In this document: positions 16,020 through 25,057 of the stretch, piece by piece
Layout: each line of letters begins with the position of its first letter
Position numbering within the stretch: the stretch's first letter is position 1
NCBI RefSeq assembly: GCF_019969725.1
Contig: NZ_JAHXYW010000001.1
Span: forward strand, 186,001-250,000
Length of the DNA stretch: 64,000 nucleotides
From: Neobacillus bataviensis
GTDB taxonomy: Bacteria; Bacillota; Bacilli; Bacillales_B; DSM-18226
Reading direction: 5' to 3'
The notes under the pieces: model-generated
The model's database searches: none
Seen by the model: the letters and a program-made list of their open reading frames with translations, nothing else
What the model was told of the DNA's origin: nothing
Program-made: the position numbers and the translations under genes

Positions 16020-16748
16020 ATGATTATAATAAATAACCAGACAGTTAAGCCAGAGACCCTTTTTAAAGAGGTTACGAATGCAGAACAGCGGACGATTTTA
16101 AAACAAATGGCAGCCAATCAAGTGGAATATATGTATCAAGATACAGCCCATTTAAAATTTGAGCTTTTATTTCGCTCCAATACCCTTAGAGCGGCAAGGG
16201 AACTTAATAAGAGCGGGGTAAAATTTACGACGTTTAATTATGCTTTTCCGAATCGGAAACTTTGGGATCGGTTGAGTAATGGCGGCTTCCTAATAAAACC
16301 TGGCGTCAGCCCTTCTGTTGCGATATTAGACATCATTAAAAACGGCTCTCTCTATGCATTTGAATGCTCCACTGGAATTGCGATTGTCCTATACATTGCC
16401 ACTCTTTATTCCATCGGCAGCGAACGGTTTAATGTTCTATTCGACCGTCTTTATTTAATGGACTGGCAATTTGATGAGGATCTGCAGATTTTCCAGAAGT
16501 ACGGGGATGATTTTATCCCTGGTGATGTCCTTCACTTTAACAATCCTGATTTTGACCCGAAACAGGCGCATTGGCGCGCCGAGAATGTCGTCTTCTTCGG
16601 AAATGACCAATTCTACGGCCATGGTGTCGGAATTAGAAATGCCAGCACAATTATAAAGTTTTTAAATACAAAAAGAAAACCAGATCCTTCCAAATCCGCG
16701 TACTTAATGAACCTCATATCAAGGGTATATTATCAAGGATTTTTATAA
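16020..16748 (+). CDS. tgl: Protein-glutamine gamma-glutamyltransferase (spore coat transglutaminase)
   Basis: A 242-residue enzyme that cross-links coat proteins through epsilon-(gamma-glutamyl)-lysine bonds during sporulation. The sequence follows B. subtilis Tgl along its length: catalytic Cys116 in YAFECSTG sits at the same position as in B. subtilis, and the FDRLYLMDWQ, NPDFDPKQAHWRAENVV and YGHGVGI regions carry the conserved Asp and His partners. An ACTGGAGG site precedes the ATG. The gene is monocistronic, as expected for a gene expressed late in the mother cell. It shows that the organism makes spores. Confidence 0.93.
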   Translation: MIIINNQTVKPETLFKEVTNAEQRTILKQMAANQVEYMYQDTAHLKFELLFRSNTLRAARELNKSGVKFTTFNYAFPNRKLWDRLSNGGFLIKPGVSPSVAILDIIKNGSLYAFECSTGIAIVLYIATLYSIGSERFNVLFDRLYLMDWQFDEDLQIFQKYGDDFIPGDVLHFNNPDFDPKQAHWRAENVVFFGNDQFYGHGVGIRNASTIIKFLNTKRKPDPSKSAYLMNLISRVYYQGFL

Positions 16749-16820
16749 GTGAAAGTTTTAATACAAACTTAGAAATGGTAAAATAAATTGATTTACAATA
16801 ATTGTGTGTGGAGGAAAACT

Positions 16821-17252
16821 ATGTCTGTTGATGTTTATTTAAATTTTAATGGCAACTGCCGTGAAGCAGTGGAGCTTTATGCACAGGTATTTGGAACAGA
16901 AAAACCACAAATTATGACCTTTGGAGAAACACCTCAGGATCCCAATAATCCTATGCCAGAAGAAGCAAAAAATTTAGTTATGCACACACGGCTTAACATC
17001 AGTGGCAGCAATGTAATGTTTTCTGATACTTTTCCAGGGATGGAGTTTGTTGAAGGAAATAACGTAAATTTAGCATTTGTCAGTAAGAATCTGGATGAGA
17101 TTAAAAATGCTTTCCATCAACTTAAGGAAGGCGGAAAAGTGGGCATGGAGCTTCAAGAAACTTTCTGGAGCAAATGTTACGGAATGGTAACGGATAAGTT
17201 TGGAATACATTGGCTGTTCAATTATGACAGCGGTGAAAATGGAATGGGATAA
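16821..17252 (+). CDS. VOC-superfamily PhnB/YjdN-like protein
   Basis: A 143-residue protein of the vicinal oxygen chelate fold, PhnB/glyoxalase-like subgroup: SVDVYLNFNGNCREAVELYAQVFG at the start, FGETPQ near 34-40, VMFSDTFPG and the terminal GMVTDKFGIHWLFNYD. The fold often binds a divalent metal through His and Glu residues; the reaction of this subgroup is not known. The start at 16821 follows GTGGAGGA; an in-frame ATG at 16788 lacks a site. Confidence 0.85.
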   Translation: MSVDVYLNFNGNCREAVELYAQVFGTEKPQIMTFGETPQDPNNPMPEEAKNLVMHTRLNISGSNVMFSDTFPGMEFVEGNNVNLAFVSKNLDEIKNAFHQLKEGGKVGMELQETFWSKCYGMVTDKFGIHWLFNYDSGENGMG

Positions 17253-17259
17253 ACAAAAT

Positions 17260-17296
17260 GAAAGACCCCAACAATGTTGAGGTCTTTCGTTTTATT
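17260..17296. terminator. Bidirectional terminator between PhnB-like gene and thiY
   Basis: GAAAGACC pairs with GGTCTTTC, with an inner CAAC/GTTG pairing; T-rich on both strands. It ends the thiamine salvage operon from the opposite side. Confidence 0.8.
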
Positions 17297-17302
17297 TATA
17301 AG

Positions 17303-18298
17303 CTAAAAATTAATAAATGAATCTTCGGGTTTCACTGTTTCTTTTATTACTTTGTTTTCTTTTAGCCATTGTGCAACTTTGTTCCAGGTTTCAGGGTCCT
17401 GGTAGCCAAAGTTTTTATCCTTGGCATCCATTAAAGGAAGTAGGATTTCCAAGCTTTTCGTTTCGACATCCTTTTCAAGCGGGGAGGATTTGTCTTCATG
17501 CTTCATTAGGACGGAAAGTCCCTCTTCTGGATGTTCAGACACATATTTTTGGCCCTTTGTGATCGCCGCCATAAACTTTTTAAATACATCTGGCTTCGTT
17601 TTTAATCCCTTTTCACTGCCAACCAATACCAATTCATAATAATCGGGAACACCATAGTCGGCAGGGTTTAATGTCCGCATAGGATGGCCCTCTTTATCTA
17701 ACAATAATTTCTCATGATTAATATAGCCGCCAATAAGGGCATCTGTTTTCTTTGTTGCCATCGCCGGAATCAAGTCCCAGCCAACATCAACCATTTTTAT
17801 CTTACCTGCTTCTCCCCCATCTGCCTTCACCATTGTCGATACAATCGCTTCATCCAGTGGAATCGATGGATAGCCAATCGTCTTACCAGCTAAATCCTTC
17901 GGTGATTGAACCGAACTATCAGCAGGGACCATTAACTGGTTTAGGGGATGGCGGACAATTGCCGCAAAGGATTGGACAGGGATATCCTCTCCTCGCGCCA
18001 CTAATACTTGCGGTTGATAACTCAAGGCCATATCAATTTTGTCTGCCGCTACAAGTTTTAGAGGATCATTTGTATCAGCTGGCATTTGAATATCTACATC
18101 CAAGCCTTGCTCCTTAAAATAGCCCTTCTCTTGTGCTGCATAAAGGAAAGAATGGACGGCATTAGGATACCAATCCAGCATAAGGCTTACCTTCTGAAGC
18201 TCCGCATCCTTGCCTGAGGATTTAGAAGATTCACTTTTCCCACACGCACTTAAAAGTAATAACAATAGACTTAACATTATTAATAAACTTTTTTTCAT
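17303..18298 (-). CDS. thiY: Thiamine-precursor ABC transporter, binding lipoprotein ThiY
   Basis: A 331-residue extracellular lipoprotein of the NMT1/THI5-like fold. The signal ends in lipobox LLSAC (Cys19). The mature part has the family pattern VSLMLDWYPNAVHSFLYAAQEKGYFKEQGLDVDIQMP and, further in, GKTIGYPSIPLDEAIV and MVDVGWDLIPAMATKKTDALIGGY. ThiY captures formylaminopyrimidine or related pyrimidine fragments of degraded thiamine for ThiXZ. It is the last gene of the TPP-riboswitch operon, 24 bases after thiX. Confidence 0.88.
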   Translation of the reverse strand: MKKSLLIMLSLLLLLLSACGKSESSKSSGKDAELQKVSLMLDWYPNAVHSFLYAAQEKGYFKEQGLDVDIQMPADTNDPLKLVAADKIDMALSYQPQVLVARGEDIPVQSFAAIVRHPLNQLMVPADSSVQSPKDLAGKTIGYPSIPLDEAIVSTMVKADGGEAGKIKMVDVGWDLIPAMATKKTDALIGGYINHEKLLLDKEGHPMRTLNPADYGVPDYYELVLVGSEKGLKTKPDVFKKFMAAITKGQKYVSEHPEEGLSVLMKHEDKSSPLEKDVETKSLEILLPLMDAKDKNFGYQDPETWNKVAQWLKENKVIKETVKPEDSFINF

Positions 18299-18322
18299 AT
18301 CTACCTACAACCTTCCATGATG

Positions 18323-19090
18323 TTAACGATTTTGATTTTTCAATAACTGTTTTTCTATTAAACCTATTAGTAAAAATAAGACAATCCCAAGCAAAGAAAG
18401 AAGAAATATGGCAGCAAATACTGCATCTGCCTTTAAGTTTCCTGACATCCTTCGGCTAAAATAACCGAGCCCTTCACTTGCCCCCAGCCATTCTCCGATC
18501 GTCGCCCCCACCACACAATACACAACAGACATTTTCAATCCGGAAAAAATAGAAGGCAGTGCCATCGGCATTTGGATCTTCTTAAAAATCATCCAGCGGC
18601 CCGCACCCATGGTTTGCAATAATTCACTAAATTCCTTCCCGCCTGCCTTCAAGCCATCATAAGTGCTCACGACAATGGGAAAAAATGCTGTTAAAATCGT
18701 GACGGCAATTTTACTCCAAATCGAATAACCAAACCACATAATGAAAATAGGTGAAATCGCGATCAACGGAATCGTTTGCGAGATGACGAGAAAGGGATAT
18801 AAGATTTTTTCTACCGGTCGGAAAAAATGCATCCCTACACCTAACAGGAGACCTCCAGCGAGAGAAAATCCGAATCCAATTAGGACTTCCTTTAATGTTG
18901 CAGGCAAATGCTCTTCGAACAGAAGCTCCCGGTTATCGATCAGGGATGCCCAAATCGCCGATGGGGAGGGCAGGATAAACGCTGGTACCATTCCATGCTT
19001 GACGATCCATTGCCACAAACTGACAAGAAGGATGACCACAAGCAAAAATAACCCATAATCGCCCGTCCATTTTTTTAAATTACCTTTCAT
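18323..19090 (-). CDS. thiX: Thiamine-precursor ABC transporter, permease ThiX
   Basis: A 255-residue permease of the BPD/SsuC type with about six helices; the EAA loop is seen as ELLQTMGAGRWMIFKKIQMPMALPSIFSGLKMS (about 166-198). It forms the membrane channel for ThiZ and ThiY. Its start overlaps the thiZ stop by 11 bases, so translation is coupled. Confidence 0.88.
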   Translation of the reverse strand: MKGNLKKWTGDYGLFLLVVILLVSLWQWIVKHGMVPAFILPSPSAIWASLIDNRELLFEEHLPATLKEVLIGFGFSLAGGLLLGVGMHFFRPVEKILYPFLVISQTIPLIAISPIFIMWFGYSIWSKIAVTILTAFFPIVVSTYDGLKAGGKEFSELLQTMGAGRWMIFKKIQMPMALPSIFSGLKMSVVYCVVGATIGEWLGASEGLGYFSRRMSGNLKADAVFAAIFLLSLLGIVLFLLIGLIEKQLLKNQNR

Positions 19091-19814
19091 GTTGAATCAG
19101 CCACTCCAATTCTTTTCGCATCGCCATAAAATCAGATTGATAGATTAGTTCTGAGCTTCTAGGTCTCGGCAAGCTGACTTTTATTTCTTGGATGCCGTTC
19201 CCTTTTAACAAATAAATTCGATCGCTTAATAAAATTGCTTCCTCAAGATCATGGGTGATGAACAGGACCGTTTTTCGTAATTCTCCCCACAGCCCCAGTA
19301 ACCAGCTATGCATGTTGCGTTTCGTTAAAGAATCCAATGCGCCAAACGGCTCATCCAGCAATAAGAGGTCTCTGCCTGTCACCAATGTTCGTAAAAAAGC
19401 GACCCGCTGCTTCATCCCTCCGGAGAGTTCATTTGGGTAAGCATTTTCGTAATCTGCCAGTCCAAAACAGGCTAACCATTCGCGGACTCCTGGGATTTTT
19501 TCTTGGCTTTTTTCCTTTGTTACCTCCAGTGGCAGCAACACATTGTCCAAAACCGTCCTCCATGGCAAAAGAAGATCTTTTTGCGGCATATAGCCTACCT
19601 GTCCTAATCTTCTTTTTGTATCCTGCTGCCCAATGCGAATTTCTCCCACGTCTGGCTCTAGTAAACCCGTAATCAATTTAAAAAGAGTACTTTTTCCAGA
19701 CCCGCTTGCTCCGATCACGGATACAAATTCGCCTGGTTGTACATCTAAGGAAATTTTTTGAAAAATAGGTCTTTCGTCGCTAAATGAATATGTCAGATCT
19801 TTGATGGATAGCAT
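19080..19814 (-). CDS. thiZ: Thiamine-precursor ABC transporter, ATPase ThiZ
   Basis: A 244-residue ABC ATPase: Walker A GASGSGKST, Q-loop MPQKD, signature LSGGMKQR, Walker B LLLLDEPFGALD and H-loop THD. It powers ThiX. The start is uncertain: ATG at 19814 (MLSIKDLTYSF, 7 bases after the tenA stop) matches the family but has no Shine-Dalgarno site; an in-frame ATG at 19847 lies inside tenA. Coupling to tenA translation is likely, as GGGAGG lies about 23 bases upstream. Confidence 0.88.
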   Translation of the reverse strand: MLSIKDLTYSFSDERPIFQKISLDVQPGEFVSVIGASGSGKSTLFKLITGLLEPDVGEIRIGQQDTKRRLGQVGYMPQKDLLLPWRTVLDNVLLPLEVTKEKSQEKIPGVREWLACFGLADYENAYPNELSGGMKQRVAFLRTLVTGRDLLLLDEPFGALDSLTKRNMHSWLLGLWGELRKTVLFITHDLEEAILLSDRIYLLKGNGIQEIKVSLPRPRSSELIYQSDFMAMRKELEWLIQHER

Positions 19815-19821
19815 GGACGAA

Positions 19822-20493
19822 TTAGACAGGCCAATCGCCTCCCTCATAAACCATATCCCAGAACATGTATTCAAATCGGGAAGTCGTCAAAAAGTGTTCT
19901 TCTAAAATGGCCAGCTCCCGTTCAGGTTTTCCATCCGCGTATGCATCCAATAAATTAATGAGCCAAGAGGCAAGCTCGCCAAATTCACTTGAAGAGTACA
20001 TTTTCACCCAATCACCATACTGATAGTGATTGATAGAGTTCGGATAGTTATCTGCTAGCATCTTGCTAATCTCCCAATAGCTCCACATACACGGCAGTAA
20101 AGCAGCGATTAATTCCTCTAATGAGCCATTTTGGGCGACATTCAGCATGTACCGTGTATACGCCAAGTTGATGGGAGTCGGCTTTGTTTCTTCAAGCTGT
20201 TGATGTGTAATTCCAAATCTTTCAGCGTACTGACGATGGAGTTCCATTTCTCCATGCAGGGTTTCGTTTAGGAGTTTAGCGAACGCCGCCATTGTCTCCA
20301 GGTCTCCTGCCCTCACTACTCCGAGTGCAAACAACTTAGAGTAGTCGATTAGGAACACATAATCCTGCTTCATATAACGGATAAAGGATTCAACAGGTAA
20401 TTCCCCGGTCCCCATTCCGACAACAAAAGGATGCTGGTGTGTTTTTTTCCAAATATCTTCTACTTTTTGATAAAGCCTTTGTGAAAATTTCAT
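19822..20493 (-). CDS. tenA: Aminopyrimidine aminohydrolase / thiaminase II
   Basis: A 223-residue all-helical enzyme that converts aminomethyl-HMP to HMP in thiamine salvage. Known B. subtilis TenA residues are matched in place: Asp44 in KQDY, Tyr112, catalytic Cys135 in LLPCMWSYWEI and the Glu of RFEYMFWD (208). Start at 20493 follows GGAAGGAGG and overlaps the ylmB stop by four bases. It acts after YlmB, which removes the formyl group from the imported compound. Confidence 0.93.
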   Translation of the reverse strand: MKFSQRLYQKVEDIWKKTHQHPFVVGMGTGELPVESFIRYMKQDYVFLIDYSKLFALGVVRAGDLETMAAFAKLLNETLHGEMELHRQYAERFGITHQQLEETKPTPINLAYTRYMLNVAQNGSLEELIAALLPCMWSYWEISKMLADNYPNSINHYQYGDWVKMYSSSEFGELASWLINLLDAYADGKPERELAILEEHFLTTSRFEYMFWDMVYEGGDWPV

Positions 20494-21779
20494 TGCTGGT
20501 CCTCCTTCCTTGTATTGCACCACTCTGCAATAAATACAGCTAATACTTTTGTAAAATCCAGCAATTGCTGGATTTCTACTTTTTCATTGACAGCATGGGC
20601 ATCTTCAAGTTTTCCGGGTCCGAAGATAACCGTCGGAATCCCCGCCCGGCCAAGCCAGCCTGCGTCTGTTACAGTGGTTGACATACCAACTGCTGGCTCA
20701 AAGCCAATCAATTTTTCAAAGGAATTTGTTAAAAGCTTTGTTCCAGAATGTTCAGGATCGATTTCTAATGAAGGGAAAATTTCCCCGCGGTCAACAATCA
20801 TCGATTTACCGCCCCAAACAAATTCCGGAGGATTTTCCCTAAGCCATGGATCTGAAGCAGCGACAGCACTAATATGCTGTTCAATTTCCTTAATCACGTC
20901 ATCGTAATCTTCATTCGGGTAAAAATGTACCGTGATCCATAAAGAGCAGCGGTCGGCCACAAAAGCTGCATGCCGGCCTCCCTCAATGACTGCAGGATTG
21001 ATCGTATTGGTGCCAGGCGGAAAGCCATCATAGCTTTTCGTTACCGCCCAATGCCGTTCAAGTTCTTGAAGCCCTGTAATGATTTTTGTCATTTTCTCAA
21101 TCGCACTGGCCCCGTTGATGCCTCCGCCAGCATGAATCATGTTCCTCCTAAGCCCATCGTGGTAGGTTTTCCTACTTTGAATGGTAATCCAGCCAGTAAT
21201 GACGCCGCCCTGTCCTTGAATATGTAAGTCGCTTGTATCGACAACAACGGCATAGTCTGCCTTGTATCCTTTTTCCATACAGGCTAGCGTACCGGCCTCC
21301 CCCACTTCCTCCCCAATAACCGATTGGAATTGCAGGTCACCTTGTAGCGGAATGCCAAGTTCTTTTAAAAGTTTAATAGCCAAAAGGGAGGCAGCGATTC
21401 CGCCCTTCATATCGGCAACGCCGCGGCCGTATATATAGCCATCTTTGGCAATGGCTTCAAATGGCGATGAATTCCACTCTTTATCATCCCCTACCTCGGC
21501 CACATCCACATGACCATTCACAATTAAGCTATTAAACTGCTCAGAAGATTCACCGTGTAAAATCCCTACGACATTAGGATCACCAGGGTAAACGTCCCAT
21601 TTTTCCGTTTTAAATCCCAACTCTTCCAGATAGCCTTTAATATAGTCCTGTACCTCGGTGGTATTTCGGGCAGGGGGACTTACTGTAGGATAGGCTATTA
21701 GCTTTGTTAACAGTTCCAGCAATTCCTCTTTTCTCGCTTCTACTTTATCCGATATCCGATCCAGAAGCTCTTTTCTCAT
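20490..21779 (-). CDS. ylmB: M20 amidohydrolase, probable formylaminopyrimidine deformylase (YlmB-like)
   Basis: A 429-residue metal-dependent M20/ArgE-type hydrolase. Zinc-site motifs are NGHVDV (about 89-94), the YGRGVADMKGG Asp (about 118-128) and the GEEVGEAGT glutamates (about 161-169). By homology this could be called acetylornithine deacetylase, but the position between thiW and tenA with an ATGA overlap on both sides points to the YlmB role, deformylation of N-formyl-aminomethyl-pyrimidine taken up by ThiXYZ. The function is inferred from context plus family; substrate tests would be decisive. Confidence 0.8.
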   Translation of the reverse strand: MRKELLDRISDKVEARKEELLELLTKLIAYPTVSPPARNTTEVQDYIKGYLEELGFKTEKWDVYPGDPNVVGILHGESSEQFNSLIVNGHVDVAEVGDDKEWNSSPFEAIAKDGYIYGRGVADMKGGIAASLLAIKLLKELGIPLQGDLQFQSVIGEEVGEAGTLACMEKGYKADYAVVVDTSDLHIQGQGGVITGWITIQSRKTYHDGLRRNMIHAGGGINGASAIEKMTKIITGLQELERHWAVTKSYDGFPPGTNTINPAVIEGGRHAAFVADRCSLWITVHFYPNEDYDDVIKEIEQHISAVAASDPWLRENPPEFVWGGKSMIVDRGEIFPSLEIDPEHSGTKLLTNSFEKLIGFEPAVGMSTTVTDAGWLGRAGIPTVIFGPGKLEDAHAVNEKVEIQQLLDFTKVLAVFIAEWCNTRKEDQQ

Positions 21780-22285
21780 TTGTCCACAACCTTGGAAGCT
21801 GCCAAATTCACAACTTTATTTTTTGAAAAAATTGTAAGAATAACAAAACCAATCAGTGCACCGGCAAAGGAGCTAAAAATAAACAATGGAATAAATCCAA
21901 ATAAGGTCGCTTTTTGTCCAAGAATCAGCGTTGCGATTGGATAGGAAAGGAGTGCTCCCAGGATGCCAGTTCCAATGACCTCACCTATGAAAGCAAGATA
22001 TATTTTTCTAGTTTTACAAAATAATAAGGATGCCAATAATGCCCCAACCATGCTGCCTGGAAAGGCAAATACGGACCCGGTTCCCATTAAGTTTCGCAGT
22101 AGAGATACACAAAAGGCCTGAGCCACTGCGTAATAAGGGCCTAACAGTACTGCCGATAATACATTCAAAAAGTGCTGAACAGGAAAGACCTTGGTAAATC
22201 CAATCGGAATCGATACTAAACTACTAGAAATCGTGCCTATCGCAATCATCATTGCCGTTAATGTAAGTTTATGAGTTCTTTTCAT
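21776..22285 (-). CDS. thiW: Energy-coupling factor thiazole transporter substrate subunit ThiW
   Basis: A 169-residue membrane protein with about five to six helices of the ECF S-component type. The conserved ThiW stretch [21 protein letters not shown] and [18 protein letters not shown] are present. It is expected to take up hydroxyethylthiazole for ThiM. Start overlaps the thiE stop by four bases and the stop overlaps the ylmB start by four bases, so this part of the operon is tightly coupled. Confidence 0.88.
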   Translation of the reverse strand: MKRTHKLTLTAMMIAIGTISSSLVSIPIGFTKVFPVQHFLNVLSAVLLGPYYAVAQAFCVSLLRNLMGTGSVFAFPGSMVGALLASLLFCKTRKIYLAFIGEVIGTGILGALLSYPIATLILGQKATLFGFIPLFIFSSFAGALIGFVILTIFSKNKVVNLAASKVVDK

Positions 22286-22920
22286 CCTTTCACCGTTCCT
22301 TTTAATTTCTTGGCAGCTTCTAAAGGTGACTTTGCAAGGCTGATTGCTGTAATAACGGAAACACCATCTGCTCCGGCTTCCACAATAGATCGGGCATTTT
22401 CTGCCGTTATCCCGCCAATGCCGACAATTGGGGTTTGGTATCCATTTTTCCTAAGTGTTTCAATAAGTTCTGTACCCCGTGACGGTTTGGCATCCGCTTT
22501 TGTTTTTGTCGGAAAAACGGGTCCAATACCGAAATAATCTGCGCCTTCTCGAATCGCGGACATCGCTTCCTCTGTGGAATGGACAGACACCCCGAGGAGT
22601 TTCTCACCAATTTTTTTCCTAACAGTTTTCACAGACTCGTCCTCTTGCCCGATATGGACACCGTCAGCATCAATCGCCAGTGCCAGCTCGATATCGTCAT
22701 TGACGATGAATGGGATGTGATGCTCTCTGCATATGCTTTGAAGTTCTCTGGCGAGAGTATATTTATCCTCTCCAGTTAAAGCGCCTTTTCCTTTTTCACG
22801 AAATTGAAAAAGGGTAATCCCTCCAGCGATGGCTTCTTTTAATACCTCAGTTGGGTCCTTCAGGCAGTTAGGGCTGCCCATGATAAAATATACTTTTAGG
22901 TAGTCTCGTAAATTTTTCAT
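22282..22920 (-). CDS. thiE: Thiamine phosphate synthase
   Basis: A 212-residue TIM-barrel enzyme joining HMP-PP and thiazole phosphate to thiamine phosphate. Motifs: QFREKGKG (about 39-46), the [24 protein letters not shown] block (about 75-98), [12 protein letters not shown] (about 138-149) and the phosphate-binding VGIGGI (about 177-182). The start overlaps the thiD stop by four bases. Confidence 0.93.
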   Translation of the reverse strand: MKNLRDYLKVYFIMGSPNCLKDPTEVLKEAIAGGITLFQFREKGKGALTGEDKYTLARELQSICREHHIPFIVNDDIELALAIDADGVHIGQEDESVKTVRKKIGEKLLGVSVHSTEEAMSAIREGADYFGIGPVFPTKTKADAKPSRGTELIETLRKNGYQTPIVGIGGITAENARSIVEAGADGVSVITAISLAKSPLEAAKKLKGTVKG

Positions 22921-23726
22921 AAGCGCAAGCCCTCATTCTTTACTCGGTATCCCCAATGGTTGGTTGGGCCATGTCCTTTGCCAATCTCCAAATCAAATTG
23001 GATCGCATCATGAATAAAATCCTTGGCTAATGCGACTGCCTGATATAAAGGCGCACCTTTTGCAAGTTCTGCCGTGATGGCTGCTGAAAAAGTACAGCCA
23101 GTTCCGTGAGTGTTTTTCGTTTGAATTCGTTCCTTGGCAAAAGTGTAGAATTCTGTCCCGTCAAACAATAGATCAATGGATACAGATTCATCCTCATCAT
23201 GGCCGCCTTTGATGATAACGTTTTGGACGCCAAATTCAGATAATCTTTTAGCAGCATCTTCCTTATCTTTGGCGGTATGAATCGACATGCTAGTAAGAAC
23301 CTCTGCTTCCGGTATGTTCGGTGTAATGACCCTTGCAAGCGGCAATAAATATTTTTTCATTGCTGAAATGGCTTCTAGCTGTAGTAAAGAGGCGCCACCC
23401 TTAGCAATCATGACAGGGTCTACCACAAGGTTTTCCCAATTATATTTACTAATAATTTCAGCAACCGCCTCGATGATTTCTGCATTAAACAGCATTCCGG
23501 TTTTCACGGCATCTGTTCCCATATCATCGCCTATTGCCTCTATCTGTTTAACCACAGCTTCGACTGTCATCGGATACACCCCATGAACACCCAAGGTATT
23601 TTGGGCGGTAACAGCGGTTAAAGCTGACATACCAAAAACCTGTAATTCCTGAAAAGTTTTAAGATCCGCCTGGATTCCGGCTCCGCCGCCGCTATCCGAC
23701 CCTGCAATCGTTAATGCTTTTTTCAT
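22917..23726 (-). CDS. thiD: Hydroxymethylpyrimidine/phosphomethylpyrimidine kinase
   Basis: A 269-residue ribokinase-fold enzyme phosphorylating HMP twice. Start [24 protein letters not shown] is the family hallmark; the C-terminal anion hole [13 protein letters not shown] holds the catalytic Cys region. The chosen start follows AAGGGGGCTAATAAA; the frame is open to 23789 without a site. It lies 13 bases after thiM. Confidence 0.93.
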   Translation of the reverse strand: MKKALTIAGSDSGGGAGIQADLKTFQELQVFGMSALTAVTAQNTLGVHGVYPMTVEAVVKQIEAIGDDMGTDAVKTGMLFNAEIIEAVAEIISKYNWENLVVDPVMIAKGGASLLQLEAISAMKKYLLPLARVITPNIPEAEVLTSMSIHTAKDKEDAAKRLSEFGVQNVIIKGGHDEDESVSIDLLFDGTEFYTFAKERIQTKNTHGTGCTFSAAITAELAKGAPLYQAVALAKDFIHDAIQFDLEIGKGHGPTNHWGYRVKNEGLRL

Positions 23727-23739
23727 TTTATTAGCCCCC

Positions 23740-24546
23740 TTAAACCTGTCTGATTGCGCTATGTTGCCTGATATCATCAGTGGAAACAACTGACAATTGG
23801 TTTAAAAATTCGATTTGGAAACTGCCTGGACCTTGTTCAATTGTTTTTTGTGCTGCCTTTTCGGCCGCAATTCCATAAAAAGTTAAAGCAGCAACGGAAG
23901 CCTTTATGAGATCTTTTTCGACACCTGCAAAAGCACCGATTACGGAGGTCAATAAGCATCCAGTACCGGTCACCTTTGTTAAGATTGGATGACCATTAGC
24001 AATGGCATAGGTGGTTTTACCATCGCTGACGATATCTTCTTTTCCAGTAATGACAACTAAGCAATTCATCTTTTGGGCAGCTTTGATCGCAAGGTCAATG
24101 ACATTCCCCTCGGTATTTCCAGCGTCAACGCCCTTGATTTCCCACTTTTCACCTACAACATTTGCGATTTCTGCCGCATTGCCTCTAATGATTGCGACTT
24201 TGACTTCCTTCATGATTCTTTGGGCCGTTTCGGTTCTATAGCTTGTTGCTCCAGCTCCTACTGGGTCAAAAATGACCGGGACATTGTGTTCATTCGCAGA
24301 TTTTCCTGCAAGAATCATAGAATTGACGTTTTGAGAGTTTAATGTACCAATATTTAAAACGAGTGCACTAGCGATTTTGGCCATATCGGCTACTTCTTCC
24401 TCGGCATAAGCCATAACTGGTGATGCCCCAAGTGCCAGAAGCCCATTTGCTGTAAAATTCGTTACCACTACATTTGTGATATTATGTACAAGCGGATTCA
24501 CTTCTCTTACTTTTTGTAATGTTTCATACAAACTGTTTTTTTCCAT
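23740..24546 (-). CDS. thiM: Hydroxyethylthiazole kinase
   Basis: A 268-residue ribokinase-fold kinase that phosphorylates thiazole alcohol. [29 protein letters not shown] at the start, [11 protein letters not shown] (about 90-100), the RGNAAEI segment and [15 protein letters not shown] with the catalytic Cys near the end are all typical. It is the first gene behind the TPP riboswitch and its terminator. Confidence 0.93.
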   Translation of the reverse strand: MEKNSLYETLQKVREVNPLVHNITNVVVTNFTANGLLALGASPVMAYAEEEVADMAKIASALVLNIGTLNSQNVNSMILAGKSANEHNVPVIFDPVGAGATSYRTETAQRIMKEVKVAIIRGNAAEIANVVGEKWEIKGVDAGNTEGNVIDLAIKAAQKMNCLVVITGKEDIVSDGKTTYAIANGHPILTKVTGTGCLLTSVIGAFAGVEKDLIKASVAALTFYGIAAEKAAQKTIEQGPGSFQIEFLNQLSVVSTDDIRQHSAIRQV

Positions 24547-24572
24547 TAGAATTTCCTCTTTCCTTTTTTAAC

Positions 24573-24605
24573 ATAAAAAAACCAGATCCATATTTGGACC
24601 TGGTT
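24573..24605 (-). terminator. Riboswitch-linked terminator
   Basis: On the minus strand AACCAGGTCCA pairs with TGGATCTGGTT (one wobble), followed by TTTTTTATG. It stands between the TPP aptamer and thiM, so it is probably the expression platform, stopping transcription when TPP is bound. Confidence 0.8.
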
Positions 24606-24631
24606 ATAAGCAAGTAAGCGTAATGACTATT

Positions 24632-24728
24632 CTCGACTACTTTCCTACGCTGGTATTATCCAGATCAGGTCCGAAGGGTTAAAAACGTTGCCGTTTCCTC
24701 TCAGCCCGCATTATGGGCACCCCTAGTA
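24632..24728 (-). ncRNA. TPP riboswitch (THI element)
   Basis: Reading the minus strand, CTAGGGGTGCCC, GCGGGCTGAGAGG, ACCCTTCGGACCTGATCTGG and AATACCAGCGTAGGAAAGTAG occur in the order and spacing of the THI box. It precedes thiM and, with the terminator downstream, should control the whole nine-gene salvage operon. Confidence 0.95.
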
Positions 24729-24798
24729 GATACTAAACATATTAAATTTAAATCAATAATACTCCTATAAAAATAATATGTAAAGAAATAAAATGCTT

Positions 24799-25041
24799 TT
24801 ATTCTTTTTTCGCCAGCTCCATGAGCTCCTTTAATTCATTGGTAAATCCTTTAACTGCCCGATTATCAACTACAGTTACTGGAACCCCTAAAAAACCGTA
24901 CTCTTCCACTTCCTTTTGATATTCAGGGTTGGTAGAAACATTCCTGGTTTCAAACGGGATCCCTTCTTCTGTGAGGACTTTTTTAACCATCGTACATTCA
25001 ATACAGTCGTTTGTCGTATAGACAATTACATGCTTGCTCAT
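24799..25041 (-). CDS. Glutaredoxin-like protein (NrdH type)
   Basis: An 80-residue thioredoxin-fold protein with redox motif CIEC (13-16), cis-Pro region GVPVTVV (52-58) and a C-terminal amphipathic helix. Length and single domain match NrdH/YtnI-like glutaredoxins that supply electrons to reductases. An AAAAAGGAG site precedes the start. It lies 16 bases after the TatD-like gene and is likely its cotranscribed partner. Confidence 0.88.
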   Translation of the reverse strand: MSKHVIVYTTNDCIECTMVKKVLTEEGIPFETRNVSTNPEYQKEVEEYGFLGVPVTVVDNRAVKGFTNELKELMELAKKE

Positions 25042-25057
25042 TGTTGGTTTCTCCTTT

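Noticed and set aside
20490..21779. Acetylornithine deacetylase for arginine synthesis
   Set aside because: The M20 fold fits, but ATGA overlaps with thiW and tenA in a TPP-controlled operon make the YlmB role much more likely.
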